64,000 bases of DNA, from assembly GCA_036877525.1 (NCBI GenBank), contig JAZGTH010000122.1:560501-624500 (forward strand), read 5' to 3'. Every line of letters begins with the position of its first letter. Position 1 is the stretch's first letter. The notes under the pieces are model-generated. The model did not search any database. It had not been told where the DNA came from and saw only the letters and a list, made by a program, of their open reading frames with translations. Below, in pieces: positions 10,911-24,050 of this stretch. The translations under genes were made by a program, and so were the position numbers. This stretch comes from Chromobotia macracanthus. Lineage: Eukaryota > Chordata > Actinopteri > Cypriniformes > Botiidae.

Positions 10911-13660
10911 AATTATTGCTAGAGAATTAAGAAGACACAGGATTGATCTAGCCGCCCTTTCTGAAACCTGACTAGCTGACAAAGGACAATTGAAAGAGGA
11001 GAAAGGGTGGCTACACTTTCTTCTGGAAAGGAAAAGCTGCTGATGAGCCCAGGATCCATGGTGTTGGAATCGCCATTAGGAACCAGCTTATCAGCCACCT
11101 CTATGAACATCCTATGGGGATCAATGAGCGTCTCATGACCATCCGTCTGATGCTTGCCAACAACCAGATAGCTACAGTTGTGAGTGCCTATGCCCCTACT
11201 TTAGACTCTGAAGAGGAAGTAAAAGAGACCTTCTATGCTTGCTTAGACAAGGTACTGTCGAGAACCTCCAAAGAAGATAAGATTATTCTCCTTGGAGACT
11301 TAAGTGCCAGGGTTGGCAGGGATAAACACCTCTGAAAAGGCACTAAAGGAAAGGAAGGCATTGGGAACATCAACTCTGGAGTTGAAGTTATGCTTCTCAG
11401 CAATTGTGTTAAGCATGATCTCACCATTACTAATACTCTCTTTCCTCAAAAAAAAAATTCAAGGCATCTTGGAGACACCCCCGCTCCAAATAGTGGTATC
11501 TCATTGACTGTGTCATTGTACGAGCCAGGGACCACCGTGATGTGAACATCACAAGGGCCATGGTCAATGCAGATGAATGCTGGACAGATCGTCACCTCAT
11601 CCGGTCCACAATGTCAATTAAACTCAAGAGGAAGAGGAGAACTCAAAAAAGCAGATCTGACCTAGATTGAACCTTGATAGCCTTGATAAAACTGCCACCC
11701 AGCAGCGGCTTCAGGTCTCTCTTACGGAAAGCTTCCAACAAGAATACCCTGATGACATCGAAGGGACATTCCTCATCTCCAAGAAAAGGAAAGCCTTCTG
11801 TGCCTGGAAAAATTATGTAACTTGCAAGGCTAAAAGGTTGGCTCACTCAAGAGCCAAGGCAGATGTCCAGAGATGGATAAAGGAGCTAAAACAACTCTTG
11901 GTGGATAGAAAAGGCCCCTGAATTCCAGAGAATGGCATACTCTGGTGATACCAGGGGCTTTTTGGGCCATCTATGGTCCACTCAACCATGGCCTAAACCC
12001 ACTGCGCACAAAGGAGGGTCAGGTGCTGCTGAAGAACAACGAGTCCATTAATGCCCGATGGAAGGAGCATTTCCAAGAGCTCCTCAACAGTGACAGCTCA
12101 ATTAAGATTGACATTTCCAAATATATCCCCCAAAGTTCCATCAGAGAGGACATGGGGGAACCTCCAACTATAACAGAGGTTCAAGATGCCATCAGGAGCC
12201 TTAAGAACAACAAGGCTGCCAGGTCAGATGGGATCCCAGCTGAGATCTTAAAGAAAGAGAATCAGAGCTCCTGTATCACATTCATGCCCTACTCCTCAAA
12301 GTCTGGGAAAAAGAAGAACTTCCCTCAGAGCTCAGGAATGCTCTAATAGTGACCATATTTAAGGGGGGACAAGGCTGAATGTGGAAATTACAGGGGCATC
12401 TCACTCCTGTCAACTACAGGTAAAGTCCTTGCTCGTGTTCTTGCAAACCGACTACTACCACTGTCGGAGGAAGTACTCCCAGTGTCACAATGTGGATTCC
12501 GCCCATCCAGAGGTACAGAAAAAATGCCATGAACAAAGGCAGCCTTTGTACATGGCCTTTATAGATCTGACAAAGGCTTTCGACACGGTAGACTGCCAGG
12601 CTCTGTGGAGTATACTATCAAGGTACGGCTACCATGACAAGTATATTAGACTACTGAGGCTCCTTCATGATGACATGTCAGCCACAGTGCTCAACAATGG
12701 GGTTAAACAGGGATGCATCATTGCAACCACTCTGTTTGCCATCTTCATTGCAGCCATACTCCATCTCATTTGTAAAGAGCTGCCACAGGGGATTCCAATT
12801 ATGTACAGAACTGATGGCAAACTCTTCAATCTTAACAGGTTCAAGGCCAAGAGTAAAGTCAACTACACCACCATAACAGAGTTTCAGTATGTGAATGATA
12901 ATGTCATTGCTGCACACACTGCAGAGGACCTCCAGGGCATCCTGAATGCTTTTGCTAAGGTGTAAAGAGCCCTAGGCCTAAAATTAAACATCAAGAAGAA
13001 AAGGTCTTATTTCAATTTTCACCTAACCAGCCAGCTATCCAGCCAACCATAAGAGTGGATAACACCACTCTTGAAAATGTGGATCACTTCCCTTACCTCT
13101 GCAGCCTTCTTTCCACAAAAGCTGACATAGACTCTGAGGTTAACCATCGCCTGAGTTGTGCCAGTGGAGCCTATGCTAGGCTCAGAAAAAGAGTCTTCGA
13201 AGACAGAAACCTGTTAGCCCAAACAAAACGCCTGGTCTACAGAGCTGTCGTCTTCCCCATCCTACTGTATGGAGCTGGATCATGGACCACCTACAGCAGG
13301 CACCTGAGAGCCATGTAAAAATACCATCAAAGATCCTTGCGAAAGATTATGAGGATCAGCTGGGAGGACAGACGCACCAACATCAGTGTCTTGGAAAAAG
13401 CCAACATGACCAGCATCACCACTATAATAATACAGTACCAACTTCAATGGACTGGCCATGTCATTCGCATGTCCAATACACATCTCCCTAAACAGATCCT
13501 GTACTCCCAGCTGAAGGAAGGTAGTCGAGCAATTGGTGGGCAAAAGAAACGTTTTAAGGACAACATCAAAGCCATTTTAAAGAAATTCAATATTACATCA
13601 ACATTACATTGCACTGGACAGAAGTTCCTGGAAGAAATCCATGCAGAACAGTGCAACACA
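10911..13660 (+). mobile_element. Non-LTR retrotransposon with endonuclease and reverse transcriptase, inactive
   Basis: In broken frames the order is: endonuclease (RIDLAALSET at about 10930, VSAYAPTLDSEEE at about 11180, ILLGDLSARVGRD at about 11285); linker (RWKEHFQELLNSDSS at about 12056, NNKAARSDGIPAEILK at about 12210); reverse transcriptase (MAFIDLTKAFDTVD at about 12552, NNGVKQGCIIATTLF at about 12690). The catalytic Y-A-D-D is changed to Y-V-N-D-N at about 12885. The C-terminal part (FPILLYGAGSWT, QLQWTGHVIRMS, GGQKKRFKDNI) ends near 13600. The YGAxxWT and GHVxRM motifs suggest an RTE/Nimb/Ingi-type LINE with an APE endonuclease; the exact clade is uncertain. At least six frameshifts or stops. 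Confidence 0.75.
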
Positions 13661-14160
13661 TCATGAAACAGAACTCCACCGTGCTGCAGAGAAAAAGCAA
13701 CAGTTTCGTAAGGAGAAAGAATATGACTGTCCCAAAAGACAGAACAGTCATATTCATTTCGAGTGACCACCGAGAGATGTACAATTATTTAATATCGCTA
13801 TTTTTTTCATCTGTTCTCAGTGTTAAATGACAAAATTATCAAGCCATATTAAGCATTTTACAACACAATTTCGCCTGCAGTGTCAGTGAGTGAGCTCTGT
13901 GTGCTGCTCACAATGAAACTGATGCACCTGCCTTTGAGAAGGTGCACATTTAGAATAGCATCTTTTTTACGCCACCATATCCACACTTCCACACTTTGAC
14001 AAACTTTGATTTGCTCATAATAATACTGCACATTGATCTAGTGCGAACAGCCATGTACAGCTACATTGAGCTACCATTTGCATTTCAAATAATAAGTGAT
14101 GTTTGAGGTCTATGAAGCAAATATATGCCTGCAGAATTTGTATGTCACATTTTTGGGTCA
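13661..14160. other. No gene seen
   Basis: Short palindromic region near 13718-13765 where TATGACTGTCCCAAAAGACA is followed by an imperfect reverse copy (ACAGTCATATTC). Otherwise unremarkable intergenic DNA. Confidence 0.3.
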
Positions 14161-16862
14161 TCTCTTAGTTTCTAGAAAAGAACTTTTGATGTCCTTTGAT
14201 TTCATAATTACCACATATCTGTCCATCACCCACTGCATCAAAAAGTTATAGGATTTGTGTCAATACCTCATCCCATTATCATATAACATGAATTTTCAAT
14301 ATAAACAACAGCTATTTTTACTTATAACTTTTGAATTATTTGGTGTATAATGATGAGAGTGGTCTCTTTAGATTCCTCGAGGCATGCTGAGACAAACAAT
14401 ATCTGATGTTCAATGGTTGGCCATTTTGGGCATCGCCCAATTTCAATTTTGTTGTAAATATCGTATTTAACAAACGCAATTGCATATTGTTACAAAACTT
14501 TATATGGTTCATCATTACCATATTCTAAGGTGACCAAAATCTTTTAAGGCAAAATTCCTCAAAAGATGTAACACAATTTACGAAAATACTTATAACTTAC
14601 AATAACAGATTGTTATTCAACTTCTTTCTTTATATTCTCTGGCACATGTTGAGTATTATGATACCAAATTTGTCATAGTTAATGCTACTTGTTGGCAATT
14701 TTGCTTTATATTGAAAACCTACTTTTTCAAACTCCTCCTACAGCTTTTGTCCAATTTGCATGAAACTTGGTTTGTAGAATCTACATATAGTCCTGAGAAA
14801 GTTACAGAACAAAATTCACATGGATAACCCTTACCGTTCTCGTATATCACGTCTAGGAACTTTGTATAGTATTGTATTGTACCATTCATGTATTGTAGCA
14901 TGAGGCTATGACTTTGCCATGCTTTGGTGTATTGCCATGAAAGACAGTGTGTCATCACAGGCATGTCCTGTGGGGGCATGCACAGTTTTGTCACAGTGTC
15001 ACCTACTGGCTGAGAGATACAAAAAATGGTTGCTTTTTGTCTAAAATTATGGGTGGTCTCTTTAGATTCAAATAAAAGCAATTGGGTATTATTATGAATA
15101 GTGGTGATGAACCATACCAATTTAGTCTGAGGTGACCTGCAAAACTGGGGCCAGCACCACCTAATGATAACAAAATTTTTGAAAATACTTATAACAACAC
15201 ATAACTGAAATAACTAAATATTGTCATTCCACTCCTTATGGAATTCATGTTGATTCTTTGAATTATTGCCTTTTTAATTACCATACCAACGAATGTGCTG
15301 CCAAGCATATAAGATGGAAATCAGGCTGTATCTTTAAAATAACGGCTGGTACATGGGCAGGACAGGGGGCTCGGTAGCACCCCCTGTTACAGGAAACAAA
15401 AATATGGTGCATATATTATACATACCGCCCCGAACAACTCGATCCAAACAACTTTTGCACTGACACCCCTTAGCTCCACCCAACAGGAAATTTAGGCCAT
15501 TAGCCATTATTAATTTTGTCAAAAATGCTATATTTAAAAATACATTGGCCTACTGTTATAAAACTTGGTATGTGTCCACTCTAAGGCTGTATCTCTGCAA
15601 TGTTTAGGCACCCTGACTTTGCATGTGTCATTGTCACCTTACTCTGACCTATTTGTCGAAAGTGATAAAGTCACTAGTAATTTGATTTATTGGTTGATGT
15701 ATGATTTTCCAGCCATGTTGCCCAATATTATCTTAATATGTCTTTAATTCTTTGTTGTTGTTCTGACAACCAGCCATGCATGTATGACTTATTGTGCCTT
15801 CTTTGTGCTTGGCACCATGATTGCTGCTTGCAGCTATATTTCTTCTTCTTCCGCTCGAGTCTATGTCCCACCAACGGTCCAAAAATTCACTTACATTTGT
15901 GCTAATTACTTTTGAACCATAAGGGCTAGAAACAAAATTCTTTCATCTCATTCCTTGGCTCATTGCCAAACACACCCTATCAAGTCATTTTCCATCATGG
16001 AATTTTCCTGCCATTTTGAATTTTTGATAAACCTACTTTTTTGAAGTCCTCCTAAGGCAGTTTTCCAATTTTCATGAAAATTGATCCAGATCATCCAGAC
16101 CATGGCACCAAAAAGTTATGGAATTCAAACTGATTTGTTGAACCGAACTCAAATAACAAAATGGATGTGAGGCTATATCTCCACAATGCTTTAGCATATT
16201 CTGAGCAAACTTGGTGTGTGTTATGACAAACAGTACCTGAGGGTACCTGCACATTTTTGGCACAGTGCCACCTAGTGGTCAGGGGATATGAGAAATGGCT
16301 TTTTTGCTTTTTATAATTACTGAACAGTTTTTTTATAAAATATCAAAACTGGTCACTTTAGATTCGGTGGGCATGTTGAGTCGAACGGTACCCAATTTGT
16401 CAATATCCCTAACTTTTGGCATCACACATTTTGAATTTTGTCATAAAATGCTATATAAAATGAACGTATTGCTGTATCATTACAAAACTTGGTAGGTGTC
16501 TTTGGCACCATGCCCTGACGGTATTCAAAAAGTTTCTGGGCTGCTCCACCTTGTGATCAAAAGTTGTAATGACAAGAGAACTTTTGATGGTAATAAAATG
16601 GTGTAATAAAACTGGTCTTAAAAGATTCCTTGGGTCATGCCGAGAACATAGATACCACTTTTGACGTAGTCCCCCTAACTTCCTGTCCGCCATTTATTTT
16701 CTTTAAAACCTACTTTTTTAAACTCCCCCTAGACCATTTGTCTGATTTCCACCAAAACTGAATCATCATCTTCAGATCATGCCGACAAAAGGTGATGGAT
16801 TTTGTTTCGATAGACTAAACCATTTTTGTATACCACACAAGTTTTTGGACATTACTCTTACC
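14161..16862 (+). repeat. Block of divergent, serially repeated units of a dispersed fish repeat
   Basis: The same phrases recur in the same order: AACCTACTTTTTCAAACTCC, then TTTGTCCAATTTGCATGAAA, then ACTTGGT with GTGT, then a CACAGTGCCACCTAGTGGTC-type block, then TTTTGTCATAAAATGCTATA. Phrase positions near 14719, 15028, 15505, 16030, 16262, 16440 and 16705 show at least four degenerate units of roughly 500-900 bp. No open frame survives. Related copies are at 26930-27430 and about 30120-30300. Confidence 0.55.
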
Positions 16863-18480
16863 ACACGACACATTCAATTAAATTAAATTCAACTTCATTT
16901 GTATAGCACTTTTACAATGTGGCATTGTCTCAAAGCCGCTTTACAGGGAGGAAAAAAAGGATAAAAACAAGGAAATATATACAACGATACACAGTAACAA
17001 CGATCACAATATGTTATCCACAGTCTCCCAGTGAGCACGCCAACACGGCAACAGTGGCAAGGAACCCAGACTCCAATGATGAATGTGTGGAGAAAAAACC
17101 TTGGGAGAACCGAGGCTCACCAGAAGGGTAATTTCTCCTTTGACAGGTTACAGCTGCAATCAGTACTTTGATGTGAAGGTTTATAGATTTACAGCGTTGC
17201 AGCCAGTATTCTGATGTAAAGTTGTATAGGTTTGCAGCGTCGTAATCAGTGCTGTTATGATTTAAGTTTTATATTACAGTATTGACTGCTGTAATATATT
17301 ACAGTATTTTGGTCTGGTGATTTTATATTTATTTTATATTTATTTTTATGTTAGCCTGATGGCTGACATAATACAATAAGGAATGTTTAGGTGAGGATGC
17401 CCACATTAAAATGACACTGAGAGCAGCTATAACATCAGACTGCTGGTAGAGACAGAATTACAAAGAATATGAATAGAGATTAACAGTAGCATTAGTGTGA
17501 TGGGTGATAGTGGCGGTTGAGTTTTTCACAGTCCCATGGTGGTTACCCCCTCCTGTAGTCAGGTTGTTGTGAACATTGTCACGTCGAACTGGAACTTAAT
17601 CTGTATCATTCAGAGTCCCTCGGAGGAGAGAGAGAGAGGGGAGGGCAAGGGAAATAAAACAGACTTATATTAGCATAGGGGCCGTTCACATAGAATGTAA
17701 AAGCCATGTAGTGAAATGGGTGAAAAGTGTGCTCGGTTCCAGTTAAGCCTTTTAGGTTTAAGCTTTATAGGTAATTAATAGTATTTTAAAATGTATGCAA
17801 TACATACGTAGCCAGAGCAGTGTTGCTAGAAATGGGCTTATGCGGTCGTATTTCTTTGATCTAGTGAGCATTCTTGCAGCTGCATTTTGAACCAGCTGAA
17901 GCTTATTTATTTGTTTTGCGTGACACCCCCCCCAGTAATGCGTTACAGTAGCCAATTCTTGAAATTATAAATGAGTGGATAAGCTTCTCAGCATCTGAGA
18001 CAGACAGCATGTGACTTATCTTGGAAATGTTTCTGAGGTGGAGGAATGCAGTACGACACATTGGAAATGTGACTATCGAAAGACAGGTTCTTATCTAGCA
18101 TTACACAGAGGTTCTTAACTACGGAAGGTGGGACAATAGTGCAACCTTCAATAAGGCTGTTGTGGTTTGCCATATCTAGTTTAGAGCTATTGGGTTCAAT
18201 AATCAAAACCTCTGTCTTATTGGAGTTAAGCAGAAGTTGTTAGTTGATACAGTCTGTTAGCCTAGAAAAACAATGGGTTTCACCAGGTTCTGAGGAAATG
18301 TAAAGCTGGGTATCGTTAGCGTTGCAATGAAAACTGATGTTGTGTTTCTTAATAATATCTCCAAGCAGAGGCATATATAATGTGGCACGCCGTATTTTAC
18401 CTGTGAGTAACAAGACTTTTCCTTGTTAACATAAGCAAAGTGGTAACGGTCAGTTAAATAGGATTTAAATTTGGTCACAG
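16863..18480 (-). mobile_element. CR1/L2-like LINE 3' half, reverse orientation
   Basis: On the minus strand, frames from 18478 to 17758 read FKSYLTDRYHFAYVNKEKS, VKYGVPH, HNISFHCNANDTQLY, SKLDMANHNSLIEG, VKNLCVMLDKNLSFDSHIS and NKLQLVQNAAARMLTRSKKY: reverse transcriptase to C-terminus of an L2-like LINE. The catalytic Y-A-D-D has become N-A-N-D (about 18310-18340). A 3' UTR follows down to an AATTGAATTTAATTTAATTG-type tail at 16865-16890. Confidence 0.75.
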
Positions 18481-19144
18481 CTCCACTTATTGGTCAAAGG
18501 TGATAAACCATTAAATCGAATTACTAGTGACTGTATTTCTTTTTCAGCTATTTTGAGCATGTCTTTGCTGTTGCAGTTGGTCTGATTCTACTTACTATAT
18601 TTGTTTAGCTCTTCATTTTGCCATTATTGTGAAATTTGCTGTAACTTTAGAACTTTTGGTCTGATTGTCTTCTCAAAATTGGTATGCAGTGTCTTTGTCT
18701 GCTTTGTCATCATATTCCTTGTATTTTGAGAAACATGGTATGGTAACATGGTATGGCGCCACTATAGAGGTAAACAGGTTTATGCTTATACTGTATAGTG
18801 TTTATACTGTAGAGGTGAGCCCGGAGCGGTGTTGAAACTTCTGGACCTCTCCAAATTGAACTAACTGAATTAAATTAATTAAATAAAATAAATTAACTGT
18901 ATTGGTTTGACTGAAATAAAGTAATTGTATTGTGAAGTATAAAAAGGGGGTTTCCAAAACTCGAAGAGGTGTGTAAATGTGAGTACCACGCTAGGTGCCA
19001 ACGCTAGAGACCACGCTAGGTGCATGATGGCACCTTAGAGAAGAAAAGGACATGCAAGGCGTGGTGGTGTTCTGAAATCCTGCAAGGCAGGTCATGCATG
19101 AGGCGTGTATGTGTTGTTCATTGTGTTTATGTGTTAAATGTGTG
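18481..19144. other. No gene seen; repeat-derived spacer between two inverted LINE ends
   Basis: Bases 18480-18660 continue the CCACTTATTGGTCAAAGGTG-type phrases of the 14-16.8 kb repeat. Bases 18980-19090 contain a small local duplication (CACGCTAGGTGC twice). Confidence 0.4.
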
Positions 19145-19475
19145 TTATTAACGCATCAGAGGAGAAATGACCTTCCGGTGAGCCTGGGTTCTCCCAAGGT
19201 TTTTTTCTCCACATTTATCATTGGAGTTTGGGTTCCTTGCCACTGTTGCTGTGTTGGAGTGCTCACTGGGAGACTGCAGATAAAATAGATATTGATACTC
19301 CATAGTAGATATATGACTTTGACATTGATAATTAGATATTGACATACCGTTGTTACTTCTTGTAATCATTGTATATATTTCCTTGTTTTTTTTTCTTTTT
19401 TCCTCCCTGTAAAGTGGCTTTGAGACAATGCCACATTGTAAATATAAAATACAAATAAAGTTTAATTGAATTAAA
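19145..19475 (+). repeat. L2-like LINE 3' end, forward orientation
   Basis: It is the reverse complement, with divergence, of 16863-17140: both share GGTTCCTTGCCACTGTTGC, CACTGGGAGACTG and AAGTGGCTTTGAGACAATGC. It ends with an AATAAAGTTTAATTGAATT-type tail. Only the 3' UTR is present. Confidence 0.7.
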
Positions 19476-19549
19476 CTGTGCTGATGAAAACGGACTGAGT
19501 GAATTTGTGAATGGGCCAAAGTTATTGTGGTGATATGGATGTGTGAAGC

Positions 19550-20168
19550 TTCTGTTATGGTCTTACCTGGATGGCCTCTTTATAATGTGGAACTGCACAA
19601 TGGAGATTCAACCTGTGGAAATGAGGATTTGTTGTATGGACAATAAATCAGCTCCACAGCATGTCTCGTTAGCACTGCTGTTTATTTAAAAGTAAACAGC
19701 AGTTTTCTTTCTCTTAATGAAATGAAATATAGTGTTGTGATCATATAGTGGATGAGTTCACAAGATTAACAGTTACAATAAGCATTTCCAATGAATTATT
19801 TGCAAATCAATTCAATAATTATACAAATACAAGATTTTATTCAAAATTCAGATTTTAAGGGACAACATCTCAGTCTACATTGTACAACACAAGATAACAC
19901 AACTTAATTACAGTTTTGACAAGGTCAACTCAACATAAAACAACACACTCTACGCAAAATGCATAATAGCAGTTCCCCAACAAGTTTACCAAGGGATAAA
20001 TCCACAATAAAACAGTTATTTATGTGTTTTGATCACTTTTAGCTGATAATTCAGCTCTGCTGTGGGCGGTCCTTATTCCACACACTAATTACCATTATGC
20101 GCACCACCGATGATGCTGTCCCCATTTATGCATTAATTTAACATTTTACACACCGTTACATGCACCCC
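19550..20168 (-). mobile_element. Probable 3' LTR of the Gypsy relic
   Basis: Read on the minus strand, a purine-rich run (AATGTAAGGGGG) is followed by TGCATGTAACGGTG, as a polypurine tract precedes an LTR starting with TG. The segment continues about 600 bp to near TAACAGAAGCTT. No second copy of it is visible upstream of the coding part, so the 5' LTR seems lost. Boundaries are approximate. Confidence 0.4.
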
Positions 20169-20539
20169 CTTACATTATACTAAACTGGGGAAGCGCCTTT
20201 ACAACAGGAAAATTTAACAATACAAGGACCAGAAAAATGGCAAAACAAAGCAAGATAAAAATCTAAATGTCCTTGACATATTTCAATGCAAATGTCAATT
20301 ACAAAATTCCTCCATAGGAAGTATGCACGTATGGACCGATACCAGAATCCAGACTAAGCATAGACTAAAGAGATGCCCTAAATACCTTTCTTTACATACA
20401 CAATTCAGGGAATGAAGTCAGACTGTGAGACTGTTGCATGAGTCAGACTGCTTAAAAGAAAAATCTCAGCTCAAAATGACAAAATCCAACTTAGAAATTA
20501 CTTATAAAATATTCTGGCAAAGAAAAGCATGGGCTAATA

Positions 20540-23001
20540 TGGGCTAAGTGAAATGGTCCATTGCTACCAAAACATCCACACTCTTATCACCCTGCTCTGC
20601 TGTCCAGAAATCAATGCAGATGAGTTCAATCAGCTCAGAAGTATGTAAATTCTCAAGAGAAGCACAGTCTTTCGGTTCAGGAGTCTTGCCTACAATACAT
20701 TGCATATAGTTTCTCACATAATTTGCTGTCACCTTGCATGCCTGTCCAAAGAACCTATGTCTGGCCAATCAAAGTGTCCTGGAGTGTCCTTGATGACCAG
20801 ACGCATCATGCAGGCCATGAAGAACTTGTTGTTTCAGAGCATAAGGCACAATGAATTGATGCAACTTTTTGTTCGTATGATTGTCCCTTATAACTCTGAA
20901 AAGCATGCTATCTCTGATGATAAATTTAGTCCAATGCTTAAGAAGCCTTAGAACAGGACGAGACTCACTAGCACATTCATGCTTTTCAAGGCGTCTGTGT
21001 CTTCGAATTTAAAAGAGTGCTCTACTCACAGTGTTGTCTTGTTCTTGCGCAGCTGGCAGAGTGCTCACATTGAGCGCAGTAGTCTGGTCCACATTGATGA
21101 AGAGTGGAATAGCTTCCACGCCCATCATTTGTCCTACACCACTGTAACAATGTGCGTCCAATACTGCATCTACATCCTGCGAACTCAAAGCACCTGAAGT
21201 TATCTGACCTTGGCCAATAACTCCAGTTCCATCAGAAGGACCATCAGCAAGACTTAATACTTGGCAGTCAGTGGTAAGTCAGAAAGAATCCTGGATGCCC
21301 ATTTCCTATCGTCCTCATGTAGGAGCCTGAGGTAAGGTCCATAGTCAAGAAGAACGCATTCCCTCCAAGAGCAGCTAAGGCATCTGACTGGTGTGGCAGA
21401 GGATGGGCATCTTTCATAGTTCTGGCATTCAGCCATTAAAAATCAGTACAAATCCTCGAATCACCATTCTTTTCCTCACCAGGACGAGGGGGGAAGCGTA
21501 CTCACTGTTTGATTTTCTGATTATGCCCTTCTTTTCCATTTCATCCAGTGCTACTCTTAGTTTCTCATGATGGTTTGGAGGTACACGCCAGTAGGGAAGA
21601 TGAAAGGGTTTGTCGTCCACAAGCCAAATCCGATCAAATCTTTGGCTTCACCACAGTCCATTACCTGTCAAGTACATGATTGCCTCTGCAATTCTCTGTG
21701 TGCTGGACAGCAAAGAAATGAACTCTAAACTCTCATTCTCTCCATTACTGCTTGGTAGTGAGCTCAATCTCCAGTAGTCATTCATATTCTTCAGTATAGT
21801 AAGCAGGCTTTTGATGGCATTACTCCCCAAAATCATCCCATCTGTCTGGCCTGGAACGATCAGCACAGGTATTGTCATTTTAAATCCATAAACACAGACA
21901 GACAAATCATTCATTGCTGTTGGTGTGACTCAATGTTCACCGCATCCGAAAACCACAACATTATCAGCAGAACACTTTAACAATGTAGAGGAGCTTGCCA
22001 ACAACTTATCTTTAGCTGCCTCATTGAGAATGCAGGCCATTGAACCACTTTTGAGTAATGCAGTGAAAGACGGTCCATTTTCAACAGATACAGTAGGGTT
22101 AAATAATGAATCAGCTCGGGGGAAAGACAGCGGTTTTCTCAGGTGATACACTGGGTTTGCTCTGCTCTTATATGGACTCATTTTAAGGCTTATATGGACT
22201 CCACCTAGGGCAGAAACTGGTCTGAATTGACCTGGAGACTGACACTGGAAACATAATCAATCTTCACAAAAATGCGTTTGGGCGGAGTGAGCAGCATTTT
22301 TAAAGATAGCACATGGCAGAGCATTAAAACCATTCCGGGAAGTCCTTTATATGGCTGGTGTTTAGGATTGGACTGAGATCTGTTAGTATTAGTGAGCAAG
22401 ACTTTTTCAAGCATGTTCTTTCAAGAGCAGAGAAATATGTGCTTTTCTGTTCTTGTTCATATACCATGAGAGCAGGAACTGGGACCGCATAAACATCAAG
22501 TTTGGTAACTGAAATTTTTTCGCTTTGGCTGCAATGCACTGTACTGGTGGCTTTGAATGAGATGTCAGATTGATATTCATTAAGAACGGCCTGTACTTCA
22601 TGTGCTGACCACTGGTCAATCGGTTTGGATATAAAAGTTAGGGCTAAGTCTTTGCATGGGCAATGTCTGATGAACATATGGACAATTTTCACACTGGGCT
22701 TGTCAAGTGTTTTGCCTTGCTCTCACAGGCATTCAGAGGCAACATCTGCTGCTTTATTGGGTTTCAACCAGTAGTCGTATGGATTTTCGTCCTCCTCAGG
22801 CAAGCTAGTGTAATAATTAGCAAGAGGAACAGGTGAGTAATGAATACAACTGAAATAGACAGAAGCTGTAGACAGAATGTGGGCAGACAGTTGTGGCAGA
22901 ATCACAATTCCTGATCCAAAATTTGACTGCATCTTTTGCTTTACTATGCGGGTGCACAAGGATTTTTTTCCACGTTTGTCAGCATTCATGTTGCTCAACA
23001 A
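20540..23001 (-). mobile_element. Ty3/Gypsy retrotransposon coding relic (gag end, protease, RT, integrase)
   Basis: In minus-strand order: gag or leader pieces (about 23000-22200, DLALTFISKPIDQWSAHEVQ); protease (22181-21930, FTALLKSGSMACILNEAAKD, then VPGQTDGMILGSNAIKSLL at about 21850); reverse transcriptase start (21620-21430, PFHLPYWRVPPNHHEKLRVA, EYASPLVLV); a short RT core remnant with HEDDRKWAS (about 21330); integrase core (20768-20544, ENLHTSELIELICIDFWTAE, DHFT). The retropepsin DSG is KSG here, so the catalytic Asp is lost. The RT catalytic box, RNase H and the integrase N-terminus are missing, implying internal deletions. Confidence 0.75.
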
Positions 23002-24050
23002 ATTTCCTCATCACATCTTCCCATTCCTCAATTTAAATTGTGTCAGCCATCTGAATGAAGGTGGCACCTTGACTTTTCTGTGCTGAAACACTTGGTTTTG
23101 TGACAAATTTAACATGTTCGAAGGGCTGTTAACCTTATAATCATCAGAGTGTCATCTGTTTAGTGTCAATGTCCAAGCTGTACGGGCTAAGATGTAACAA
23201 TGTTGTCTGCTAACTGTTGGCCAATCTAATTGACAATTGAAGTCATTTGCCCTAACATTTCAGACACTCCATAGTCAGAATTAGATGTTGATGTGCTTGT
23301 CCCTACAAACCCCACAACAACTGACAAAATAACTGACATTTGACTGCATGTCTGCTGCATCGTACTCTCTTACAGAACACACCTTTCTCATAATACCAGG
23401 GCTACTACCGCTATTGCCAGTATAAGGGCTGTCCATTGGAAAGGGAATTGGAAAACCTAAAACCCCTCTGCCTCTACCCACTGGACTGGGAGTACAGTGA
23501 TCAGGCAAGAGTCTATTGCTGTTACCCATTTTGGGCAATAACATGCTACAATACAGACAGTAATTCAATACCAAAGAGCAGAATAAGAAAAGTCCAATAG
23601 AATAAAAAAGGATGAAGCCAATGAGTCCCTCAATCATGAAATGCTGTTGATCTATGATGAGCTGCAAATGGGTGATGGATGCTTCCAATCCTAGTGCAGC
23701 AGCACAGCAATCTTTAACAACTTGCTTTCAGACGTGACCCAAAGCACACGTCTTGACGGCATCACAGCTTGACTTTGACTAGTGGTTTGGCTCTGTCTTT
23801 GGTTCATGGGGCAGCTGGTGGCGAGATTTGTTGAGTAAAATTGCTATAATTTGTGTAATTGCTTTTGTTGTTTTTGTTCTGTTGTATTATTCCTATATTT
23901 AGATCTGTCCTGGCCCAGGCAACAGCCAAGCAGATGTCAGTTCGTGCAGGACTGAACCTACATCAAGGTCCTCATGGACTTATGTTTAGTATGCTCACTG
24001 AAGTAGCTGACACAGACACAAATACAGATGATTTTTATGAAACCATGGAT
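23002..24050. other. No clear gene; possible 5' part of the Gypsy relic
   Basis: A 135-codon minus-strand frame at 23281-23688 contains a hydrophobic stretch (GFILFYSIGLFLFCSLVL) and a low-complexity tail. Its place just upstream of the Gypsy gag pieces suggests leader or gag-derived DNA, but no gag motif is recognisable. Confidence 0.3.
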
